From: Gemmatimonadales bacterium UBA4456
GTDB taxonomy: Bacteria; Gemmatimonadota; Gemmatimonadetes; Longimicrobiales; Gaopeijiaceae
Direction of reading: 5' to 3'
Assembly: GCA_002390225.1 (NCBI GenBank)
Contig: DGOW01000050.1
Coordinates: 1 to 64,000, forward strand
DNA: 64,000 nucleotides
The translations under genes and the position numbers were made by a program. The notes under the pieces were generated by a model. The model had not been told where the DNA came from. It made no database searches and saw only the letters and a program-made list of their open reading frames with translations. Within the stretch, counting starts at the first letter, position 1, and each line of letters starts with the position of its first letter. Positions 16,925-24,971 of the stretch are shown here, piece after piece.

Positions 16925-17259
16925 TTGTCGTCACGACTCCGACCGTATCCGGCACCGAGATCTCCGAGGTGCTGGGCCTTGTTCGCGGCAGTTCCATCCG
17001 GAGCAAGCACGCCGGGAAAGACATTATTGCCGCGATGCGAAACTTCGCAGGCGGCGAGATCTACGAATACACGAAGATGCTCGCCCAGGCTCGCGAACAG
17101 GCGGTCGATCGCATGATTGAAGAGGCACAGATCCTCGATGCCGACGCGATCGTCGCTGTCCGGTTCCAGACATCGATGGTGATGCGCGGTGCGGCGGAGA
17201 TGCTCTGCTATGGAACCGCCATCAGGCTGGTGCAACCCGCCACCACCCCAGGTCCGTGA
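16921..17259 (+). CDS. YbjQ/UPF0145 family protein
   Basis: A 112-residue protein matching the UPF0145 (YbjQ) family: TTPTVSGTEISEVLGLV at the start, GGEIYEYTKMLAQAR in the middle, then AVDRMIEEAQILDADAIVAVRF and the final GTAIRL. The family folds as a small pentameric or decameric ring in related structures; its biochemical role is unknown. ATG 16921 overlaps the stop of the anti-sigma gene (ATGA), and its own stop overlaps dacB (GTGA). Conserved co-transcription with a sigma/anti-sigma pair hints at a stress or envelope function, which is inference. Confidence 0.85.
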   Translation: MIVVTTPTVSGTEISEVLGLVRGSSIRSKHAGKDIIAAMRNFAGGEIYEYTKMLAQAREQAVDRMIEEAQILDADAIVAVRFQTSMVMRGAAEMLCYGTAIRLVQPATTPGP

Positions 17260-18821
17260 CCATGCCCATCAGGGGGGTCCAGGTACAGGTGGAGCAGGTC
17301 GGACCCGCTGCTGCGCGAAGGGGTGAACGCCACGGATTCAAGTCGGCGCTCCAGCGTGTGGGCATGCTTGCTTCGGTTGGAGTGATGCACGGTTGCGCGC
17401 AGCTTGGTGGTTCGGGTGTGGATGGATCGACAATCCGTGACGTCCTGGGGCGTGAGCCGATCGATCAACTCCACATGGGGGTCTATGCGATCGATCTCTC
17501 TTCGGGGCGTACCCTGTTTTCGCACAACGCGCATCGAAAATTCATACCAGCCTCGAATCAGAAGATCCTCGTGACGGCCACCGCTATGTCATTGTTGGGT
17601 CCCGACCACCGCTTCCGGACAGAGATCTGGGCGACAGGTGAAACCGTCGGCTCCTTCGTGGACGGGGACGTGGTCGTCGTCGGGTCTGGCGACCCTACCT
17701 TCTCCGATCGTTACTGGGCTTCCGGCTCAGATGCACTCGGTGCGATCGCTGACAGCCTGTATTCACGTGGAATTCGCCACGTTGCTGGCAGCCTGGTGGT
17801 GGATGTCGCCGCGTGGGACTCTGCGACCGTAGGGCCGACGTGGGAGGTGGAAGATCTTCGCTACGGATATGGATCGACCGGTGGCGCGTTCGCGATCGAC
17901 GAGGGTGAGATGGAGCTCGTTGTTACAGGTGGGCTGTCCGTCGGCGGCCCGGCTGATGTGACATGGTCACCGTTCGGCACGCGTGACTTCGTGCGCTCGA
18001 AGCTGACCACCGCCCCGGTCGACAGTTCGACCCGTGTGCGCCCTGATTACCTGCCGGAGTCCCGTGTTCTCGTGCTGGAGGGGCGTGCGGAACTCGGTAC
18101 CGTCGACACCATCTCGGTCGCCATGCGGGACCCGGTTCGGCAGTCGGCTGCGACGCTCGCCCGAGCCATTCACCATGCCGGTATCGAGATCGAAGGTGGC
18201 TGGCGGGTTCACTGGACGAACAACGATGAACCCGGAGCTGCGTGCCTGCCTGACAGCGGCCTCGAGCGCACGGCTAGCGAGCTGCTCTTCACCATGGAGT
18301 CGCCTCGAGTCTCGGAGATCGCCGCCGGGATTCTCGAGCCGAGCCAGAACTGGATGACGGAGCAGACGGTGCGAGCGCTTGGTGCCAGGTTCGGGGAGGA
18401 AGGCTCCTGGAACGAAGGGATCGATGTCGTCGAGGCGTACCTGGTCAATGAGGTAGGTGTTCGCCCGTCAGACATCTCGGCCCGCGACGGGTCGGGGCTC
18501 TCGTTCTACAACCTGATCACGCCACGGGCGATCGTTCGGATCCTCACCGACATGCACCAGATGCCGTGGGCGGCCGAATATCGCGATGCCATGGCAGAGC
18601 CGGGCGAAGATGGTTCGACCCTAGCGAACCGACTCGAGGGTCTCGAGGGTCGTATCTTTGCGAAGACCGGCACGATTTCGAACGTGAACTCCTTGTCCGG
18701 TTATCTCTTAGGGGAGAATGGCCAGGAGATCGCGTTCTCGATCCTATCCAACGGGTCGGGTTTGCCAGCCTCCCGGGTCAGGCGCGCCATCGACGAGATT
18801 GTTCAGGCCTTGGCACGTTGA
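17256..18821 (+). CDS. dacB: D-Ala-D-Ala carboxypeptidase/endopeptidase (PBP4 type)
   Basis: A 521-residue S13-family penicillin-binding protein that cleaves the terminal D-Ala and peptide crosslinks of peptidoglycan in the periplasm. Motifs: SNQK (Ser100 nucleophile, Lys103), the SGLSFYN segment near 413-419 as second motif, and KTGT at 470. Between the first and second motifs lie the large inserted domains typical of PBP4. The export signal is unusual: about 27 charged residues precede a hydrophobic stretch ending in MHGC, so a later start or a lipoprotein cleavage is possible; GTG 17256 overlaps the YbjQ stop by four bases. It belongs to the sigma factor operon. Confidence 0.88.
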   Translation: MTMPIRGVQVQVEQVGPAAARRGERHGFKSALQRVGMLASVGVMHGCAQLGGSGVDGSTIRDVLGREPIDQLHMGVYAIDLSSGRTLFSHNAHRKFIPASNQKILVTATAMSLLGPDHRFRTEIWATGETVGSFVDGDVVVVGSGDPTFSDRYWASGSDALGAIADSLYSRGIRHVAGSLVVDVAAWDSATVGPTWEVEDLRYGYGSTGGAFAIDEGEMELVVTGGLSVGGPADVTWSPFGTRDFVRSKLTTAPVDSSTRVRPDYLPESRVLVLEGRAELGTVDTISVAMRDPVRQSAATLARAIHHAGIEIEGGWRVHWTNNDEPGAACLPDSGLERTASELLFTMESPRVSEIAAGILEPSQNWMTEQTVRALGARFGEEGSWNEGIDVVEAYLVNEVGVRPSDISARDGSGLSFYNLITPRAIVRILTDMHQMPWAAEYRDAMAEPGEDGSTLANRLEGLEGRIFAKTGTISNVNSLSGYLLGENGQEIAFSILSNGSGLPASRVRRAIDEIVQALAR

Positions 18822-18847
18822 TCTAACGTAGATATCCGGAACGTGCG

Positions 18848-21568
18848 ATGAATGATTTGGACTTCCCCGAACTGCCGTCCGACGATGAGCTGGGGATCAC
18901 CGACGAAGATCGAGAACAATTCGAGCAGGACGTCGAAAACGATTCGCCGGAGGTAAGCGATCCCGAGCTCGAGTCGCTTCTGGGTGACACACCAGTGAAG
19001 TCCAGGGGTGGTGCGAAGACCGGTGCGTCAGAGGACGGCAAGGGATCGCAGCAGGAACCCGAGGCCACGTCGACTGCTGGGGGTCGGGACGATGCGGTCC
19101 GACGGACCTGGCGAGGCCCGCTCACCCTGGTGGCACTTCTTCTGATTTCAGCCTTTGCGAGCAGCAGGACAGGCCTGCCGAAGCCGGTCCCGGCGAACGG
19201 GCCAGACTCCGTATTTTCCTCGTCGAGGGCGATGTCCATGCTCGTTGAGATGGTGCGCCGGGCACATCCGCCAGGATCGCCGGAGCACGCCTGGGTGCGT
19301 GACTTCATCATTGGCGAGATGACCGAGCTTGGTATGGATCCTGAAATCCAGACCACGACGAGTCTCGTGCAGGGCGAGACTCGTGCTCGAGCGGCGACGA
19401 TACGAAACATCGTGGGCGTCATCCCCGGGACGGCCCCGACCGGTGGGGTGCTTATCACAGCGCACTATGACAGCCGCGAGATCGCTGTTGGTGCGGGGGA
19501 TGATGGTTCGGGGGTCGTGGCTGCACTCGAAGCGATTCGCGCGATCCGCACCGGTCCTCCGCTTCAGAACGACCTGATTGTTGTCTTCACGGACGCCGAA
19601 GAGCTCGGCCTGTTGGGTGCTCGTGCCTTCGTCGCCGAGCACGAGCTGATGGCGGACGTCGACATCGTGCTTTCCTTCGAGATGCGAGGTGCCGGTGGCC
19701 CCTCCATCATGTTCGAGACAGCGGAGGACAACGGCTGGATCGTGCGCACGATGAAAGAGTGGGACACGCACCCCTTTGCGAATTCGATGTCGTACGAGGT
19801 CTACAAGCGCATGCCGAACGGGACGGATTTCACCCCGTTCATCGAGGCCGGGACGCAAGGCCTGAATTTCGCGTCGATCGACAATGCGCACGTGTACCAC
19901 CAGGTATTCGACACGCCGGATAACCTCTCAGAGGCGACACTCCAGCATCATGGCATTCACGCACTTGGGGCGCTGAAGTACTACGGGAACGCGGACCTCA
20001 CGTCGGTGAATGAGGACAACGTGACCTACGTCTCGGTTCCGGGACTGGGGTTGTTCGTCTACGGGCAGGTCTGGGTGCTCCCGATTTCCGGCCTTTTGCT
20101 CGCACTGCTCGTCGTCGTCGTTCTGGCTGGCCGCAGGTTTGGCGCTGCGCCGAAGGGCATGATCCTGGGGATCGCAGGTTCTCTCCTGGTGTGCGGGGCT
20201 GCGTACGGCCTCGGGTACGGCCTCATGCAGTGGTTGCCGGGTATACACGGTGAGGATGGCATGCTGCATGGGTCGGTCTTCCACAAGGAAGGCTGGTATG
20301 TCCTTGCCATCGGCTTCGGTACACTGGCTGTGGTCATCTTGGTGACCGGCGTGTTGGGCAGATGGGCTTCGGTTGTGGAGCTCTCTATCGGCGCGCTCGT
20401 TCTGCCCGCAGGCCTGGCGGTTGCACTCAGCGTGGCAGCACCGCTAGCTGCCATGAACCTGCAATGGCCGGCCGTGGCTGCAGGCCTCTCCATTCTGATC
20501 CTGACAGTCCTCAGGGATCGTCGTGAGGGCACCGTTGGTTGGGTATCGACGCTGATCCTGGCTGTGCCGGTGATTCTCCTCCTCGAGCCCATCGTCGAGT
20601 TGATCTGGCTCGCCCTGACGTTGCGGATGGCGGGGATCATTGGTGTGCTGGTGGCGCTGATGTTGCTGCTCTGCCTTCCGTTGCTCAACGCACTCCGGCA
20701 TCCGAATGTCTGGTGGGCACCCCTGACCGCCCTCGTGCTTGCCGGCTCCGCACTAGGGGTGGGTGTGTTGGGCACTCGATCCAATGCGGACCGCCCGGCG
20801 CCCAGCACGCTGGTCTACGCGTACGAGCACGGCAGCGGTGACGCCCTGTGGGCTACGTCGCCAGGCGACCGGGATCGGCCCGGTGTGATATGGGCGGCGT
20901 CCACGGCGCGGGTAGCATTCGATGAGATCAGGGATCTCTCGGCGTTCGGTTATCCGGGTGGGGACGTTCCTGCCGCGACGGCTCCAATCTTCGAGGTGAC
21001 GCCCCCGGAAGCCTACGTCCTCGCCGACAACGTGGAGGACGGTGCACGTGTCGTCGATCTGCGGGTCCGTTCCCGGATTGGGGCAGAGGCGATGCAGTTC
21101 CACCTGGACGCTGGCGTGGTTTTGCAGTCGATCAACGGCGTTCCGATCGAGAACGGAGCGACGGTCCAGATCGTGGAGCATTGGGGTGAACCCGACGGTG
21201 CAGTGGCCCTGAGTCTCAGGATGCCGGCCGGCTCACCCATTGGCGTGCACGTCGTCGAACATCTCCTGCGGCCTGACGAGATCGTCGGCGAGGGGCGCTT
21301 CGACCGGCCCGGGCGCCTAGCGCCGAACGTGAACTGGATGAGCGACCGGGCGATGATCCGGTTCTCCGTGGCCGCGTTCGCGGATCCGCAACATGCGATG
21401 CTAAATCTCGCGGCTCCCCCTGCTGCGCTGTCGGATGGATCGGGCGTTATGGTCGCGGACACGCTGGCCGTGGATTCACTCGTCGCGGATTCAGTCAGGA
21501 TCGGTACGACTACCGCCAACGACACCGTGACCTTGGACACCGTCCTGACCGAGCGACGCGTTCCATGA
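18848..21568 (+). CDS. Membrane-bound M28 metallopeptidase
   Basis: A 906-residue protein. Residues 1-85 are strongly acidic and should be cytoplasmic; a membrane segment lies at about 91-106. An M28 zinc peptidase domain follows in the periplasm (HYDS with His206, GDDGSG around Asp218, DAEELGLLG with Glu251-Glu252, SFEMRG, and a late NAHVYHQ histidine). About eight further hydrophobic helices lie at roughly 395-660, then a soluble C-terminal domain with a PDZ-like stretch. The order peptidase-then-multispan resembles ER metallopeptidase ERMP1 and bacterial relatives. It ends with a four-base overlap into the PHP lipoprotein gene. Likely an aminopeptidase acting at the membrane surface. Confidence 0.85.
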   Translation: MNDLDFPELPSDDELGITDEDREQFEQDVENDSPEVSDPELESLLGDTPVKSRGGAKTGASEDGKGSQQEPEATSTAGGRDDAVRRTWRGPLTLVALLLISAFASSRTGLPKPVPANGPDSVFSSSRAMSMLVEMVRRAHPPGSPEHAWVRDFIIGEMTELGMDPEIQTTTSLVQGETRARAATIRNIVGVIPGTAPTGGVLITAHYDSREIAVGAGDDGSGVVAALEAIRAIRTGPPLQNDLIVVFTDAEELGLLGARAFVAEHELMADVDIVLSFEMRGAGGPSIMFETAEDNGWIVRTMKEWDTHPFANSMSYEVYKRMPNGTDFTPFIEAGTQGLNFASIDNAHVYHQVFDTPDNLSEATLQHHGIHALGALKYYGNADLTSVNEDNVTYVSVPGLGLFVYGQVWVLPISGLLLALLVVVVLAGRRFGAAPKGMILGIAGSLLVCGAAYGLGYGLMQWLPGIHGEDGMLHGSVFHKEGWYVLAIGFGTLAVVILVTGVLGRWASVVELSIGALVLPAGLAVALSVAAPLAAMNLQWPAVAAGLSILILTVLRDRREGTVGWVSTLILAVPVILLLEPIVELIWLALTLRMAGIIGVLVALMLLLCLPLLNALRHPNVWWAPLTALVLAGSALGVGVLGTRSNADRPAPSTLVYAYEHGSGDALWATSPGDRDRPGVIWAASTARVAFDEIRDLSAFGYPGGDVPAATAPIFEVTPPEAYVLADNVEDGARVVDLRVRSRIGAEAMQFHLDAGVVLQSINGVPIENGATVQIVEHWGEPDGAVALSLRMPAGSPIGVHVVEHLLRPDEIVGEGRFDRPGRLAPNVNWMSDRAMIRFSVAAFADPQHAMLNLAAPPAALSDGSGVMVADTLAVDSLVADSVRIGTTTANDTVTLDTVLTERRVP

Positions 21569-22614
21569 ATCGACACACCCCGGTCGGCTCCTCGTTGGCT
21601 ACCCTCGCGGTTGGCTGTCTGCTACTGCTGGCTGCATGCACGCCAGCCGAGGATGAACCTCGGTCGTTCGCCGGCGATCCGGTCTTCGACCTTCCGTCCT
21701 GGTCCGGTCGCTGGTTCAAGGGCAACACGCACGCGCATACGACGAACAGTGACGGTGACTCAACGCCGGATTACGTGGCTGCGTGGTATAAGGAGCACGG
21801 TTACGACTTCCTCGTTCTTTCCGACCACAATGTCTTTACGGATCCGGCCACGCTGGCCCACCTCGTCGACGACAGCTTTTTGCTGATTCCCGGCGAGGAG
21901 GTCACATCGAGTTTCGACAGCGCGTCCGTGCACGTGAACGGCCTCAACCTTCCGCATCTCGTGGAAGCCCGGCAGGCGGAGACGCTGATCGCGACCATCC
22001 AGGCGAACGTTGATGCGATCCGCGAGGTCGACGGCGTGCCGCACATCAACCATCCGAACTTCCGCTGGTCGTTCGGTGCCGAGGAACTCGCGCAGGTCGA
22101 GCATGATCGGCTGCTCGAGATCTGGAACGGCCACCCCACGGTTCATAACGACGGGGGCGGTGCCTCACCGTCACTGGAGGAGATCTGGGACATCCTGCTG
22201 ACCGGCGGGAAGACCATCTTCGGGATTGCCGTCGACGATGCACACCACTTCCAGGGGGAGTTTCACCCCGATCGAGCGAACCCCGGCCGTGGTTGGGTTG
22301 CAGTGAGGGCTGCGGCTCTGGACGCCGCCGAACTCATGGCGAGTCTGGAGGCGGGACATTTCTATGCCAGCACCGGCGTAGAGCTCGTCGAGATCGCGGT
22401 GCGACCGACGAGTCTCGAGGTCCACATCGCTCAGGACCGTGACTTCCGATACGTGACGATGTTCATTGGCGCGTCCGGGGAGATCCTGCTCGAGACCGAG
22501 GATAATCCGGCGGTCTTTCAGTTGACCGAGGACGTCGGCTACGTTCGAGCACGCGTGAGCAATTCCCGGTCCGACTATGCGTGGACTCAGCCTGTGTTTG
22601 TGACCCGACGCTGA
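21565..22614 (+). CDS. PHP-domain phosphoesterase lipoprotein
   Basis: A 349-residue lipoprotein with lipobox LAAC (Cys25). The mature part is a PHP domain: KGNTHAHTT with His55 and His57, the SDHN pair (Asp87-His88), a glutamate in IPGEEV, HINHPN and later VDDAHHF metal-binding histidines. PHP enzymes hydrolyse phosphoesters with a trinuclear metal site; extracellular lipoprotein members are common but mostly uncharacterised. ATG overlaps the stop of the M28 gene by four bases. It is the last gene before a hairpin, so it probably closes the sigma factor operon. Confidence 0.82.
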   Translation: MNRHTPVGSSLATLAVGCLLLLAACTPAEDEPRSFAGDPVFDLPSWSGRWFKGNTHAHTTNSDGDSTPDYVAAWYKEHGYDFLVLSDHNVFTDPATLAHLVDDSFLLIPGEEVTSSFDSASVHVNGLNLPHLVEARQAETLIATIQANVDAIREVDGVPHINHPNFRWSFGAEELAQVEHDRLLEIWNGHPTVHNDGGGASPSLEEIWDILLTGGKTIFGIAVDDAHHFQGEFHPDRANPGRGWVAVRAAALDAAELMASLEAGHFYASTGVELVEIAVRPTSLEVHIAQDRDFRYVTMFIGASGEILLETEDNPAVFQLTEDVGYVRARVSNSRSDYAWTQPVFVTRR

Positions 22615-22637
22615 CTCGATACGTTATGAATCGAGTC
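22613..22637 (+). terminator. Hairpin at the end of the sigma factor operon
   Basis: GACTCGAT (22613-22620) pairs with ATCGAGTC (22630-22637) around a nine-base loop, overlapping the PHP stop codon. No U-tract follows. This is a modest candidate terminator. Confidence 0.4.
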
Positions 22638-22763
22638 CGGATGACCTCGTGAGCCTGCGTCGTGTTTCCAGAGTCTTTTTGAGGTGGCCTTTAACGCTTG
22701 AGTGGTTTAGACACTCTCATTCTTCACAACGGTGTGCGAACGACCTCTTGGCGGAGCAATGAA

Positions 22764-23558
22764 ATGAAGAAGACGATGCGGTGGCTCTCCCGAAGTACAA
22801 TTCTGGCGGTTATGGTCGGAGTCGCAGCATGTGACGATGCGACGACGATCGAAAACCTCGATGACCCACTCCTGATCGATGCGGCGATGCTTGCGGCCGA
22901 CGCGACGATCGAAGAGGCACGGATGTGGCGCGAACCCTTCTTGTTCGGGCCCCTTCCGGGAGAGGCATCTGGCTCTCAGCAGGTTCCGGGGGCACGCCCG
23001 GGTGGTCGCGGTAGCTGGAGTGGTGCGCTGGAGGGTACGCGGAGTGTCGTCTTTTACGACGCAGACGAGGTTGAGCAGGACGCGTATGATGAGCTCACGA
23101 CCGAGGAGATCCACATCGGCCACCGGGTCGTTGGCCTGATCGAACGTGATCGATTCTCAGCCGAGATTGAGCGCAATCGGATGATGGTCGTCAGCGGGCT
23201 GACCGGCGAAGAGACAACGCGCACCTGGAATGGCTCCGGAAACAGCTACGTGAGCCGCAATGGCGTGCTCGCGGATGGTACGGAGCGATCGCACACGATG
23301 GACGGTTCAGCCGTCTATGCGAACGTCGTCGTCCCCATACCCGGGACAGAGCCTCGCTACCCGTTGTCTGGTACCGTCGAGCGGTCGATGACGGTTACGA
23401 GGACCTCGGCCGAGGGGACGGAAACCCGCGAGGTGAGTATCGTCATCACCTTCGATGGGTCGCAGTATGCCGATGCCGTGGTCAATGGTGAAGCCATTGA
23501 GATCGACCTTGCTGCGGAGGACAGGCGCCGTCCGTTCCGCCGGAAACGGGGTGGATGA
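22764..23558 (+). CDS. Uncharacterised lipoprotein
   Basis: A 264-residue protein I do not recognise. It begins with a signal peptide and lipobox VAAC (Cys23). The mature part is acidic then rich in beta-strand patterns with Thr/Val/Glu repeats, and a basic RRRPFRRKRGG tail closes it. No catalytic motif is evident. ATG 22764 is chosen because GCGGAG precedes it and the signal peptide begins there, although the frame is open for another 22 codons. It stands alone between two hairpins, so it is probably a single-gene unit. Confidence 0.7.
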   Translation: MKKTMRWLSRSTILAVMVGVAACDDATTIENLDDPLLIDAAMLAADATIEEARMWREPFLFGPLPGEASGSQQVPGARPGGRGSWSGALEGTRSVVFYDADEVEQDAYDELTTEEIHIGHRVVGLIERDRFSAEIERNRMMVVSGLTGEETTRTWNGSGNSYVSRNGVLADGTERSHTMDGSAVYANVVVPIPGTEPRYPLSGTVERSMTVTRTSAEGTETREVSIVITFDGSQYADAVVNGEAIEIDLAAEDRRRPFRRKRGG

Positions 23559-23587
23559 TCACCAAAATAGAACGCACGTTCTGAAGC

Positions 23588-23626
23588 GAAGGGGGGTGGC
23601 GGATGATTCTTCCGCCACCCCCCTTC
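23588..23626. terminator. Bidirectional terminator between convergent genes
   Basis: A perfect 16-bp stem (GAAGGGGGGTGGCGGA and its complement) with the loop TGATTCT lies between the lipoprotein and the convergent amidohydrolase-like gene. It ends in CTTC on the plus strand and in CTTCG on the minus strand. It is well placed to end both transcripts. Confidence 0.85.
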
Positions 23627-23672
23627 TTCAGGCATCTACGTGGCCGAGAATTGCCCCTGAGACCTGAGTAGA

Positions 23673-24917
23673 TCAGTTCGGCTCGAAGTAGCCCATGTGC
23701 TGAAGCATGTAGTCACGGATGACGCGTGAAAGGATCGCCGCGTACCTCCGCTGATTGAGATCGGTGTCGCGGAGTCCCCGGAAGTGGTGCTCCAGCTGAA
23801 TACCGCTCACCAGCTCTGAGTCGAACAGCGAGCCGTGCTGCCGCGTGCTGTATCCCCCGGTAAAGTAGGGGTCGTCACCAGGCATGGGACTCGTGGGACT
23901 CGGGATGGCGGGTACACCCCCTGCCTCCAGCATTCCTCCGAAGCTGACGGGCCCTCGAAGGACCTCGGCGAATTGGACCGGGGAGTCGCGACCAATCTCC
24001 CGAATGCTCGATCGAAGCACATAGCTCAGTGAACTGATCGAGGCGTCGGAGCGATTCAGGTCGTCCCGCGTGAGTAGGTAGCCGAGTTCGACACGCTCGA
24101 TCGCATGCCCATGTCCGTGCATGTCGAAGTACATACCCTCGCCGCCCGTCGCGATCGCGGAGCGAGCTGAACCGATGAAGTCGTGGTATTCCGTCCAGGC
24201 TCGCTCGGCAAAGGGATTGCCCTGGGCGGCCTCGACGATCTCACGGTTCGGATCGAGCTTGGCGCGATTGAGGTGCGACAGCACCACGTGCGGGGCCTGG
24301 CCGGTCAGCTCGATCAGTGCTTCTCGTACTTCGAGCGTAAGCTGTAGCGTGTTCTGATCACGGACCAGCGTCCCGCTTTTGCGGTTTGCGATTTCCAGAG
24401 GCCCCAGGCCACCATCGTGTGGCGCGGACAGCACGACAGGGAGCTCTCCGGGAATGTATTCGACGTAGTTTCTGCGACCGAAATAGCTGACACCGGCCTC
24501 GAATACCTCGTGATCCGGTGGGTCGTACACCTCGACCCTCACCGTGTCGGCCGCCGAGGCGAGCTGGGCGATGAGCAGAACTTCCCCGGCAGCGATGCCA
24601 CGCACGAACCCATTACCACTGACCGATGCCACCGTCGCGTCGGTAGTCGACCACTGGACTCCGGCGGCAGAGGCAGCAGCTCCGGCACTTCCCAGCGCCT
24701 GTAGCGTGAAGATCTCCGTGTCACCCAGGAGCACGAGCGCGACATCCGGGAAGATCCGTATCTGACGGACTTCTATGCCCGCCGGTTCTTCACACGCGGT
24801 CGTCGCGATGGCGAGCGCCAGGAGTAGTGCACAGGACGGAGATGGTCCGGGCCTTGAGCAACCCGTTGGTGACATTGTTGCGCCGGGGGCTAGTGGGATC
24901 ATGGCTGCAATGTACAA
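23673..24917 (-). CDS. Lipoprotein with Ig-like domain and N-formylglutamate amidohydrolase-like domain
   Basis: A protein of up to 414 residues with a hydrophobic export signal ending in lipobox TTAC (about Cys42). Residues about 50-130 resemble a bacterial Ig-like (BIG2) domain (VQWSTTDATVASVSGNGFVRGIAAGE). The rest resembles N-formylglutamate amidohydrolase: LSAPHDGG, LSHLNRAKLDPNRE and YFDMHGHGH supply the expected metal-binding His, Asp and Arg positions. That enzyme family removes formyl groups from N-formylglutamate, but the secreted form may act on another amide. No clear ribosome site precedes any start: 24917, 24902 and 24875 are all possible. It diverges from the penicillin acylase gene. 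Confidence 0.7.
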   Translation of the reverse strand: MYIAAMIPLAPGATMSPTGCSRPGPSPSCALLLALAIATTACEEPAGIEVRQIRIFPDVALVLLGDTEIFTLQALGSAGAAASAAGVQWSTTDATVASVSGNGFVRGIAAGEVLLIAQLASAADTVRVEVYDPPDHEVFEAGVSYFGRRNYVEYIPGELPVVLSAPHDGGLGPLEIANRKSGTLVRDQNTLQLTLEVREALIELTGQAPHVVLSHLNRAKLDPNREIVEAAQGNPFAERAWTEYHDFIGSARSAIATGGEGMYFDMHGHGHAIERVELGYLLTRDDLNRSDASISSLSYVLRSSIREIGRDSPVQFAEVLRGPVSFGGMLEAGGVPAIPSPTSPMPGDDPYFTGGYSTRQHGSLFDSELVSGIQLEHHFRGLRDTDLNQRRYAAILSRVIRDYMLQHMGYFEPN

Positions 24918-24971
24918 TCCGGTGGCAATGTGGTGTCACGTGGTGGCCGTGACCGTGGCCTCGGAGATGAC

